A stretch of 5,057 nucleotides of DNA, taken from contig DFWT01000244.1 of the NCBI GenBank assembly GCA_002381045.1, forward strand, positions 6,167 through 11,223, in the 5' to 3' direction. This DNA comes from Rhodoferax sp. UBA4127. GTDB lineage: Bacteria; Pseudomonadota; Gammaproteobacteria; Burkholderiales; Burkholderiaceae_C. The translations under genes were made by a program, and so were the position numbers. A model generated the notes under the pieces. It had not been told where the DNA came from. It was given only the letters and a program-made list of their open reading frames with translations, and did not search any database. The number at the start of each line of letters is the position of its first letter. Within the stretch, counting starts at the first letter, position 1. Shown here one piece after another: positions 1-5,057 of the stretch.

Positions 1-491
1 GGTTGCCAGACGATGGCGACACCAAAGAGCGTGCGGTTTGTCCGATTTGCGGCACGGTGCATTACGAAAACCCCCTGACTGTGGTCGGGACCATTCCCTG
101 CTGGGGCGATCAAGTGCTGCTGTGCAAGCGCAACATCGAGCCGCGCCTGGGCAAGTGGACCTTGCCAGCTGGCTTCATGGAACTGCATGAGACCACTGGC
201 GAAGGTGCAGCCCGCGAAACGCAAGAGGAAGCCGGCGCAAGCTTCGAGTTAGGCGAGCTTTTTTCGCTGGTCAACATCTCCCAAGTGGGGCAAGTTCATT
301 TGTTTTACCACGCAAAGCTGCTCAGCGACACCTTTGACCCGGGCTTTGAAACCATGGAAGCCCGGCTGTTTGACGAGCAAGACATTCCCTGGGATGAGAT
401 CGCCTTCAGAACCGTTGGCGAAACACTCAAACGCTTCTTTGCCGACCGCCGCCTTGGTCGCTACTCCGTTCATGTTTTTGATATCACCTGA
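1..491 (+). CDS. Zinc-ribbon Nudix hydrolase, 5'-truncated by window edge
   Basis: This is a Nudix pyrophosphohydrolase, a cytosolic Mg2+-dependent enzyme that splits nucleoside diphosphate-X compounds. The substrate cannot be told from sequence; ADP-ribose, NADH or FAD-like dinucleotides are typical of relatives. Counting from the TTG codon at position 3, the full Nudix box lies at residues 57-79 (bases 171-239): G57, E63, R71-E72, E75-E76 and G78 all match GX5EX7REUXEEXGU. Before it, C13-P-I-C16-G is the second half of a zinc ribbon. In the Nudix_N_2 type family the first CxxC lies about 10-20 residues upstream, so the real start is left of the window and the TTG is most likely an internal leucine. 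The C-terminus is intact and ends in TGA at 489-491. The nuclease gene follows 109 bases later on the same strand, so co-transcription is plausible. Confident in family, unsure of substrate. Confidence 0.93.
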   Translation, partial: LPDDGDTKERAVCPICGTVHYENPLTVVGTIPCWGDQVLLCKRNIEPRLGKWTLPAGFMELHETTGEGAARETQEEAGASFELGELFSLVNISQVGQVHLFYHAKLLSDTFDPGFETMEARLFDEQDIPWDEIAFRTVGETLKRFFADRRLGRYSVHVFDIT

Positions 492-591
492 AGTGCAAGT
501 GTCGTTTGAATTCTGGTTTTACCGGGTAGGCACCTACCTGGTGAACAACGTGCTCGACGACCCGGCCTGGTTGGCCCTGATGTTCTGCTGA
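472..591 (+). CDS. Possible small protein (39 aa), uncertain
   Basis: This short reading frame begins inside the last codons of the Nudix gene, in another frame, and ends at TGA 589-591, nine bases before the ATG of the nuclease gene. I do not recognise the product. It is rich in aromatic residues (three Trp, five Phe, two Tyr) and has no clear signal peptide or membrane segment. The argument for coding is that from the GTG at 499 to the stop, about 26 of 30 codons end in G or C, as in the neighbouring real genes, although this stretch is outside the Nudix gene. Against it, neither the ATG at 472 nor the GTGs at 493 and 499 has a good ribosome binding site, and it is very short. It is in the same frame as the downstream gene, so it could also be a relic of a longer N-terminus or a coupling leader. 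Low confidence. Confidence 0.3.
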   Translation: MFLISPEVQVSFEFWFYRVGTYLVNNVLDDPAWLALMFC

Positions 592-600
592 GGCGCAGCC

Positions 601-2010
601 ATGCTGCCCAGCTACGTGCTGCTTGACCTGGAGACCACGGGCGGCAACCCGGTCAACGACCGCATCACCGAAATCGCTGCCGTACGCTTTGAGCAAGGCC
701 AGGAGGTGGCCCGTTGGAGCACCTTGGTTAACCCGGGCGTGAACGTGTCTGCATTCATTGAGCGCCTGACCGGCATCAGCAATGCCATGGTGGCCGAGGC
801 ACCAACGTTTTCAGAAGTGGCCGCTGATCTGTTGGCTATTCTGGAAGATGCCGTCCTGGTGGCGCACAACGTGCGTTTTGACCATGGCTTTCTGCTCAAT
901 GAGTTTGCCCGCATGGACATCGACCTGCGGGTTAAAACACTTTGCACTGTGCGCCTGTCGCGCCTGCTGTACCCGCAGTTCAAAAGCCATGGGCTGGACG
1001 CCATCATGCAGCGCCACGGGCTGAGCACCCAGGCCCGGCACCGCGCCATGGGCGATGTGATGGTGATGCGCAGCTGGCTGGACCTGGCCCAAAACGAATT
1101 GGGATTGGACAACTTGCAACGCCATGCCGCCAACCTGCTGCAAGGCAGCGCGGCCTTGCCGCCGCTGCTGGAAACACCCGTGACCCATGTGCCGGAAGGC
1201 CCGGGCGTGTACATCTTTTACGGTGAAGGCGCTTTGCCGCTGTATGTGGGCAAAAGCGTCAAACTACGCAGCCGGGTCATGTCACATTTTCAGGCGGCCA
1301 GCCGCAATGCCCGCGAGATGCGCATTGCACAGGAAATTCGCCGCATTGAGTGGATTGAAACGGCGGGCGAATTGGGTGCCTTGTTGATGGAAGCTCGCCT
1401 GATCAAAGAACAGCAGCCGGTGCACAACCGCCAACTGCGCCGCGAACGCAACCTGTGCGCCTGGCGGCTGGAGTCCAACCCCAACAGCCGACCTTTACTT
1501 GTGCTGGTGCAAGGTGAAGACCTGATACCCGAACAATTTGGCGCCCTGTACGGGCCCTACCGCTCAAAAAGCCAGGCACAAACCCACTTGCGCGAGCTGG
1601 CCGACACGCTTGGTCTGTGCCTTCAAGCCATGGGGTTGGAGTCAGGCAAAGGACGTTGCTTTGCGCATCAGATTGGCCGCTGTAAGGGTGTGTGTTGCGG
1701 TGAAGAAGCGCCAGAGCGGCACCTGCTGCGTCTGCAAATGGCGCTGGTGAGCCACCGCTTGCAAACCTGGCCCTTTGCCGGCAAAGTGGGGTTGCGTGAG
1801 CACCATGTCGGTTCAGAGCGCACCGACATCCATGTGTTTGACCAATGGTGTCATCTGGCCACAGTGCAGTCCGAAGATGACTTGCAAGACGTGCTGCAAA
1901 GCCGGGTTGGTCATTTGGCCTTTGATCTGGACACCTACCGGTTAGCACTTAAACATTTGCTCCCGGGTGGTCGGGGTCATACAGAACTGATTGAATTTAA
2001 TAACAATTAG
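601..2010 (+). CDS. DEDDh 3'-5' exonuclease fused to GIY-YIG (UvrC/Cho-like) endonuclease
   Basis: This is a cytosolic DNA-repair-type nuclease of 469 residues with two catalytic modules. Residues 1-165 form a DNA polymerase III epsilon-like exonuclease: ExoI is D9-L-E11-T-T-G, ExoII is H89-N-x3-D94, and ExoIII is H147-R-A-M-G-D152, a complete DEDDh set. Residues 196-285 form a GIY-YIG domain: G202-V-Y204, Y215-V-G217-K, arginine R225, and metal-binding glutamate E264 in LLMEARLIK, matching the 3'-incising half of UvrC and the stand-alone Cho nuclease. Residues 353-366 carry a cysteine cluster (C353, C361, C365, C366) like that after the UvrC GIY-YIG domain. The UvrC RNase H-like 5' nuclease and helix-hairpin-helix domains are absent. 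The ATG at 601 has a GAGG at 590-593 upstream, and the exonuclease motif begins nine residues in, so the start is secure. Similar fusions are known, for example mycobacterial Rv2191. A role in processing damaged DNA is inferred. Confidence 0.93.
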   Translation: MLPSYVLLDLETTGGNPVNDRITEIAAVRFEQGQEVARWSTLVNPGVNVSAFIERLTGISNAMVAEAPTFSEVAADLLAILEDAVLVAHNVRFDHGFLLNEFARMDIDLRVKTLCTVRLSRLLYPQFKSHGLDAIMQRHGLSTQARHRAMGDVMVMRSWLDLAQNELGLDNLQRHAANLLQGSAALPPLLETPVTHVPEGPGVYIFYGEGALPLYVGKSVKLRSRVMSHFQAASRNAREMRIAQEIRRIEWIETAGELGALLMEARLIKEQQPVHNRQLRRERNLCAWRLESNPNSRPLLVLVQGEDLIPEQFGALYGPYRSKSQAQTHLRELADTLGLCLQAMGLESGKGRCFAHQIGRCKGVCCGEEAPERHLLRLQMALVSHRLQTWPFAGKVGLREHHVGSERTDIHVFDQWCHLATVQSEDDLQDVLQSRVGHLAFDLDTYRLALKHLLPGGRGHTELIEFNNN

Positions 2011-2064
2011 GCTATAGACCTTATAAATAAAGCGCTAGAGGCTATTGAATAAATAGCGTTCTAA
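2011..2064. repeat. AT-rich convergent intergenic with small inverted and direct repeats
   Basis: These 54 bases separate the stop codons of two converging genes and are clearly more AT-rich than the flanks. AGGCTAT occurs twice, at 2009-2015 and 2039-2045, as a direct repeat 30 bases apart. GCTATT (2041-2046) pairs perfectly with AATAGC (2052-2057) around a five-base loop. AGCGCT at 2031-2036 is self-complementary. The wording, with GCGCTAG followed by GGCTATT, resembles a short palindromic element that I recall as common between genes in Comamonadaceae, here with a degenerate left arm. That resemblance is from memory. A weak bidirectional terminator is the other reading, but there is no long GC stem or T-tract. 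Confidence 0.4.
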
Positions 2065-2388
2065 TTACGGCCGCTCTATCCGTTTAGGTTGCACATCGGT
2101 CACGTCCGATTCATCCGGGTGCACCCGCACCTCTGCATCGACCACGTTGTCATCCCGGCTTGGTGACGTACCTGGGAACCCGCCACGCTGCCACGGTGGG
2201 CGGCGGCTCATCTTGAACACCCAGGGCTGAACGGGTCGACCAGTCACCGTAGCCCACAGCGCACGCAACATCCACAGCACCAGCACTACGCCAGCCATCA
2301 CCATCAAGCTGGCGAAGAACACCAAGCCTGCCAGCAACAAGCCTATACGCAAAATCAAACTCAAGACCCACCGGACGACGTCACCCAT
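2065..2388 (-). CDS. Small membrane protein of unknown function (107 aa)
   Basis: I do not recognise this family. The product has a strongly hydrophobic N-terminal part. Residues 7-13 and 15-41 are almost wholly apolar, broken by R6, R14 and R42, enough for two membrane spans as a tight hairpin or one long one. A short basic stretch follows (R51, K59, R62-R63), then a hydrophilic tail from about residue 72 rich in Asp, Glu and Arg, probably cytoplasmic by the positive-inside rule. There is no cleavable signal peptide motif. The ATG at 2388-2386 is preceded on the minus strand by a clear AGGAG (2398-2394) with a five-base spacer, so the gene is very likely translated. It lies 67 bases downstream of dinG on the same strand with no terminator between, so it may be read from the dinG transcript. 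A nearby palindrome hints at separate control. Confidence 0.75.
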   Translation of the reverse strand: MGDVVRWVLSLILRIGLLLAGLVFFASLMVMAGVVLVLWMLRALWATVTGRPVQPWVFKMSRRPPWQRGGFPGTSPSRDDNVVDAEVRVHPDESDVTDVQPKRIERP

Positions 2389-2393
2389 TCAAA

Positions 2394-2398
2394 CTCCT
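2394..2398 (-). promoter_or_regulatory. Ribosome binding site (AGGAG) of the small membrane protein gene
   Basis: On the minus strand AGGAG is followed by TTTGA and then ATG, a near-ideal Shine-Dalgarno and spacing. It fixes the start of the 107-residue protein at 2388. Confidence 0.8.
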
Positions 2399-2404
2399 GT
2401 TGTT

Positions 2405-2422
2405 TGCCGGCATATGCAGGCA
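2405..2422. repeat. 18-bp near-perfect palindrome in dinG-downstream gap
   Basis: The + strand reads TGCCGGCATATGCAGGCA. TGCC (2405-2408) mirrors GGCA (2419-2422) and the core GCATATGC (2410-2417) is perfectly self-complementary. Only the pair 2409/2418 (G and A) fails. It lies seven bases upstream of the ribosome binding site of the small membrane protein gene. Symmetry of this size fits a dimeric repressor or activator site. It could also fold as a small RNA hairpin, but the lack of a loop and of a T-tract makes it a poor terminator. No regulator is known to me for it. Confidence 0.45.
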
Positions 2423-2455
2423 TGACCTTGGATTGCAAGCGACTTCACAAAGCAT

Positions 2456-4597
2456 TTACCGAGCCGAGCGGCGCGACACCGCGTACGGTGGCAACCCCTG
2501 CAGCATACGCCGCCCGTAAGCCGCACTGAGCAGCCGCTTGTCGTAACAAATCACCCGTGCCTGGTCGGTCTCGGAGCGGATGGCGCGCCCAGTCCACTGC
2601 AAAAGCTTGATGCCGGTGGCTGGCACCACCAACTCATTGAACGGGTCGCGCCCGCTGCGCTTGAGCCATTCGGCCCTGGCTTCTTCCACTGGGTCTGACG
2701 GCGGGCTGAAGGGCAGCTTGGCGATGAACACGGTTTCGCACAAATCACCGGGCAGGTCCAGGCCCTCTCCAAAGGATTGCAGACCAAAAATCACCGACGG
2801 CCTGCCCGCCTCCACCCGCGCCTGATGAATATTCAGCAGCTTGGCCCGCGCCATTTGGCCCTGGACCAGCACCACGTCCAGCAACCTGGCATCCAGCGCC
2901 TGCACCGCGGCCTGCATCTGCACCTTGGAGGTGAACAACACCAGCGCGCCATGGGGCACGGCCCGCAAATCGGCCAACAAAGCGGCCACCATGTCACGGG
3001 TGTAGGCCTCCACATTCTTGGGATCGGCTGTGGTGTCAGCCACAATCAACTGGCCCTGGGTGCGGTAGTCAAACGGGCTGTCCACCGCCAAGGTGCTCAC
3101 ATGAGGCAGATCGGTCAAACCGGTCTCGGCCAAGAAAAAATCAAAACTGCCGCATGTGGTGAGTGATGCCGAGGTGAGCACCACCGCGCGTGCCTGCCGC
3201 CACACATGCTGCGCCAATAAATCACCCGGCACGATCGGGCAGGCATGCGCTGACAGGCTGACCAAACCCGAACTGGTGTCCGACTTCAACCACTTGGCCA
3301 AAGGCGGCTCGGTAGTGGAGAGCCACATGGTGCTGGTGGCTACCACGGCGTTAATGCGTGGTGCCAATTGGCCCAGCCTGGCGTATTGCGTGGCGCATTG
3401 AGTTGCTTGCGACGGATCTTCCTTGGCGCGAGACTTTAGCTCCGCCCCCAGTGCTTCAAGCGCGTCTGACAAAGCCGCTGCGTGGCCATGAATGAGGGTG
3501 AACGGCGCCAGCATGGCTTCGGGGACCTCGCCGCTGGGAAAGCGATGAACCAGGTCGTAGCTGCTGGTCAGGCCGCGCAGAAACTCCATGGCCAAGCGAC
3601 TGGCATCCAGCATCGCCGTCTTAAGTTGTTGTGCCAACGTGGTGACGTCCTGCACCAGGGCGAAACCTGCTTTTTCGGCCACCTCGGTCAGCACTTTGGG
3701 GAACTTGTCCAGCCACCGCAAACCACTCAAATCCATGGCGCTTGAGAATTGACCAAGCGCGACTGCCGGCAGGTGGTGGGCTTCGTCAAAAACCACCAAA
3801 CAGTTGTCCAGATCCGGCAAAGCTTTCATACCCAGCGAGGCCAACACCAGGTCATGGTTGGCCACAATCACCTGGGCTTGCGCCAGCTGCATGCGGGCCT
3901 GGTAGTAGCTGCAGCTTGAAAAACGCGGGCAATGCCGTGCGGTGCAAGTGTGGCGCTCGGCTGCTACCGTGGACCAGTCAGATGGCTCAGGCTGCTCGGC
4001 CAAGCTGTCGCGGTCACCGTCCCATTTGCCGGTTGCCAAGCCTGACGCCAGTGTGTCGTAGAGCTTCTCACGCCGCTCCACCGGGTCTTGCCAGGCGGCA
4101 CTCTTGAATGCCTGTGTGGGTCGTGCTTGGGCAACCGCCAGCGCCTCGTCATCGCCCTCAAACATGTCAATCGCTTCAGCATCGCTGCCCACCAAACGTT
4201 CCAACTTGAGTTTGCACACATAACGCCCACGACCTTTGGCCAGCGCGTAGACAAAAGGGGTGTCCATTACCGACGCCAAAGCGGGCAAGTCCTTGTTCAT
4301 CAGTTGCTCTTGCAGCGCCACTGTGGCCGTAGACACCACCACCCGGGTGCGGCGTGCCAGCGCCATCGCCACGGTGGTCGCCAGATAGGCTGCTGACTTG
4401 CCCACACCGGTACCAGCCTGGATGACGGCGACGGCTCGTTGGGGGTCGGCATGCTCCCCCAAGTCGATGGCATCCAGGGCACGGGCGATGCGCTCGGCCA
4501 TGGCACGCTGCCCGTCACGCGAGCGAAAGCCAGGCGTGTTGGAAACCACCTGGTCAAACGCGGCGAGCGCCAAATCAGCAAAACCAGGGTCGGCCAA
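2456..4597 (-). CDS. dinG: ATP-dependent DNA helicase DinG (XPD-like, Fe-S)
   Basis: DinG is a superfamily 2 5'-3' helicase that unwinds forked DNA, D-loops, R-loops and G-quadruplexes, helping replication pass transcription blocks. Numbered from the chosen start: Walker A A61-GTGVGK67-S; Fe-S cysteines C128, C218, C223 and C229; DEAH box 271-274; LTSASL 474-479; motif IV around 554-561; motif V GLQSFGEGLDLPGD 605-618; motif VI Q667-WTGRAIR. All are intact. At 713 residues it matches E. coli DinG (716). The frame stays open to an ATG at 4738, but that start lies in the tRNA gene and upstream of a terminator, so it is rejected. I chose TTG 4597 because AGGTG (4607-4603) sits five bases before it; GTG 4612 is the alternative and lacks a ribosome site. 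The gene ends in TAA. I see no LexA box (CTGT-N8-ACAG) upstream, so SOS control is not supported here. Confidence 0.93.
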   Translation of the reverse strand: MADPGFADLALAAFDQVVSNTPGFRSRDGQRAMAERIARALDAIDLGEHADPQRAVAVIQAGTGVGKSAAYLATTVAMALARRTRVVVSTATVALQEQLMNKDLPALASVMDTPFVYALAKGRGRYVCKLKLERLVGSDAEAIDMFEGDDEALAVAQARPTQAFKSAAWQDPVERREKLYDTLASGLATGKWDGDRDSLAEQPEPSDWSTVAAERHTCTARHCPRFSSCSYYQARMQLAQAQVIVANHDLVLASLGMKALPDLDNCLVVFDEAHHLPAVALGQFSSAMDLSGLRWLDKFPKVLTEVAEKAGFALVQDVTTLAQQLKTAMLDASRLAMEFLRGLTSSYDLVHRFPSGEVPEAMLAPFTLIHGHAAALSDALEALGAELKSRAKEDPSQATQCATQYARLGQLAPRINAVVATSTMWLSTTEPPLAKWLKSDTSSGLVSLSAHACPIVPGDLLAQHVWRQARAVVLTSASLTTCGSFDFFLAETGLTDLPHVSTLAVDSPFDYRTQGQLIVADTTADPKNVEAYTRDMVAALLADLRAVPHGALVLFTSKVQMQAAVQALDARLLDVVLVQGQMARAKLLNIHQARVEAGRPSVIFGLQSFGEGLDLPGDLCETVFIAKLPFSPPSDPVEEARAEWLKRSGRDPFNELVVPATGIKLLQWTGRAIRSETDQARVICYDKRLLSAAYGRRMLQGLPPYAVSRRSAR

Positions 4598-4602
4598 TTG
4601 GG

Positions 4603-4607
4603 CACCT
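4603..4607 (-). promoter_or_regulatory. Likely ribosome binding site deciding the dinG start
   Basis: AGGTG on the minus strand lies five bases before TTG 4597-4595. No comparable site precedes the in-frame GTG at 4612 or TTG at 4618, and no ATG occurs in frame between the terminator and residue 33 of the protein. The choice of a TTG start is inference. Confidence 0.45.
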
Positions 4608-4649
4608 GCCACGGGCAAAAATTTGGGACGATTTCGAGGGCATGAAACG

Positions 4650-4687
4650 AAAAAGGGTTGAAAAGCGACAACGCTTTTCAACCCTTT
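4650..4687 (-). terminator. Strong intrinsic terminator after tRNA-Pro
   Basis: AAAGGGTTGAAAAGCG (4652-4667) and CGCTTTTCAACCCTTT (4672-4687) are perfect reverse complements, giving a 16-bp stem with a four-base loop. Read on the minus strand, the descending arm runs into five T residues (bases 4654-4650). It begins seven bases beyond the CCA end of the tRNA. This is the expected Rho-independent terminator of the tRNA transcript. The plus-strand direction has only TTT followed by GAATTG, so it works mainly on the minus strand. Confidence 0.92.
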
Positions 4688-4693
4688 GAATTG

Positions 4694-4770
4694 TGGTCGG
4701 TGTGAAAGGATTCGAACCTTCGACCCCTTGCACCCCATGCAAGTGCGCTACCAGGCTGCGCCACACACCG
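4694..4770 (-). tRNA. tRNA-Pro(GGG)
   Basis: This is a 77-base tRNA that reads proline codon CCC (and possibly CCU). The acceptor stem CGGTGTG/CACACCG is perfect and starts with the C1-G72 pair typical of bacterial tRNA-Pro, with A73 and an encoded CCA end at 4696-4694. The D arm has GCGC/GCGC around AGCCTGGTA. The anticodon stem CTTGC/GCAAG encloses the loop ATGGGGT, giving anticodon GGG. The T arm is GAAGG-TTCGAAT-CCTTT with one G-T pair. It lies between a MerR-type regulator gene and dinG, all on the minus strand, and has its own -10 element and terminator. Confidence 0.97.
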
Positions 4771-4779
4771 AAGCGCGAG

Positions 4780-4808
4780 AGTATAACCGCAGCCTTTCCC
4801 AAATCAGA
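4780..4808 (-). promoter_or_regulatory. Promoter of tRNA-Pro
   Basis: On the minus strand TATACT (4785-4780) matches the sigma-70 -10 consensus TATAAT at five of six bases. It is followed by CTCGCGC, a GC-rich discriminator of the kind found at stringently controlled stable-RNA promoters. The mature tRNA begins ten bases after the -10, so the 5' leader would be only a few bases. A -35 element at normal spacing would fall at about 4808-4802 (TCTGAT or CTGATT), overlapping the end of the regulator gene, and is a poor match. Some tRNA may also come from readthrough of the upstream gene. Confidence 0.6.
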
Positions 4809-5057
4809 CCGTGGAATCGAGCAATTCGCGGATCGCAGCCAACTCGTGGCGAACCAATTGCCAAGGCTCTGCTGCAGCGTCAAGTGCCTCGCCAAAATCG
4901 GTGTCGGTGAAGTCGCTGAGCATGGTGTCGCTCACTTCAATGACCTCGACACCATCAAGTAAAACCTCCCCATGGTTTTTTTTATCGCGCTCGTGTTGCA
5001 GCAACTCCTGCATCTTGTTGCGCGCACCACTGATCGTGAAGCCCTGGTCGTAGAGCA
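4804..5057 (-). CDS. MerR-family transcriptional regulator, C-terminal part (runs off right edge)
   Basis: Only the last 84 residues are visible. The frame is open from the right edge to TGA at 4806-4804. The visible protein starts LYDQGFTISGARNKMQELL, which matches the end of the winged-helix DNA-binding domain of MerR-type regulators, where a helix of the form LL-(Y)-x-x-G-F-(T/S)-I-x-G-A-R follows the wing. An acidic linker comes next, then a C-terminal helix (VRHELAAIRELLD) of the kind used for dimerisation. No cysteine is present in this part, so there is no sign of a metal-binding loop of the MerR/CueR type. The N-terminal HTH is outside the window. A MerR-type gene between ihfA and tRNA-Pro is, as I recall, common in beta- and gammaproteobacteria, so ihfA is expected just beyond the edge. 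An internal ATG at 5013 is not the start. Ligand and targets are unknown. Confidence 0.82.
   Translation of the reverse strand, partial: LYDQGFTISGARNKMQELLQHERDKKNHGEVLLDGVEVIEVSDTMLSDFTDTDFGEALDAAAEPWQLVRHELAAIRELLDSTV

Noticed and set aside
612..1214. 200-codon frame on the - strand
   Set aside because: It lies wholly inside the nuclease gene, whose motifs are unmistakable. Its product is low-complexity Ser/Arg-rich with no domain.
1403..1948. 181-codon frame on the - strand
   Set aside because: Antisense to the GIY-YIG and cysteine-cluster region of the nuclease gene; Ala/Arg-rich with no recognisable domain.
2777..3166. 129-codon frame on the + strand
   Set aside because: It is antisense to dinG. 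The product is rich in His, Gln and Gly without a motif, as expected from the complement of GC-rich codons.
3742..4396. + strand frames at 3742-4107 and 4088-4396
   Set aside because: Both are antisense to conserved DinG regions (Fe-S cysteines, Walker A) and lack motifs or ribosome sites.
4652..4687. Perfect inverted repeat considered as a mobile-element end or attachment site next to a tRNA
   Set aside because: Position right after the CCA end, a GC-containing stem and a T-tract fit a terminator. There is no integrase, no repeated tRNA 3' end and no composition change in the window.
4597..4690. LexA (SOS) box upstream of dinG
   Set aside because: No CTGT-N8-ACAG or close variant is visible on either strand.
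4598..4738. Upstream extension of the DinG frame to an ATG at 4738 (760 codons)
   Set aside because: The added codons translate the tRNA-Pro gene and the 16-bp terminator, and bear no resemblance to a DinG N-terminus.
4693..4962. + strand frames crossing the tRNA and regulator
   Set aside because: They read the complement of a tRNA gene and of the MerR-type coding region. The apparent sequence FEPSTPCTP is the well-known false translation of tRNA genes.

Overview
The window looks like an ordinary chromosomal segment of a betaproteobacterium, most likely a member of the Comamonadaceae (Rhodoferax or Polaromonas type). This rests on the GC-rich third codon positions, the style of the Nudix, DinG and tRNA-Pro sequences, and the order MerR-type regulator / tRNA-Pro(GGG). 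I recall that order as lying downstream of ihfA in many beta- and gammaproteobacteria. The taxonomic call is inference from memory, not a search result. I see no mobile element, phage gene, CRISPR array, toxin-antitoxin pair or recognisable defence island.

Left part, + strand (1-2010). The window opens inside a zinc-ribbon Nudix hydrolase gene whose first codons are off the left edge. A 109-base gap follows. It is mostly filled by a short reading frame with coding-like third-position GC but no good ribosome binding site. Next comes a 469-codon gene for a two-nuclease protein: an N-terminal DEDDh 3'-5' exonuclease fused to a GIY-YIG endonuclease domain like the N-terminal half of UvrC or Cho. 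The Nudix and nuclease genes probably share a transcript.

Middle (2011-2064). A short AT-rich stretch separates converging genes. It holds a small hairpin and a direct repeat, possibly a weak two-way terminator or a degenerate interspersed repeat.

Right part, - strand (2065-5057). Read in its own direction, this part starts with the C-terminal 84 residues of a MerR-family regulator running off the right edge. Then come a tRNA-Pro(GGG) gene with its own -10 element and GC-rich discriminator, a very strong intrinsic terminator (16-bp perfect stem), the DNA helicase gene dinG (about 713 codons, all helicase motifs and four Fe-S cysteines present), and a gene for a small 107-residue membrane protein of unknown function. 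An 18-bp near-palindrome lies between dinG and the small gene, just before the latter's ribosome binding site.

Functionally, two proteins (the exonuclease/GIY-YIG fusion and DinG) belong to DNA repair and processing of unusual DNA structures, and the Nudix protein hydrolyses nucleotide-type substrates. The most interesting item is the nuclease fusion; the rest is housekeeping. Nothing here supports a previously undescribed multi-gene system.
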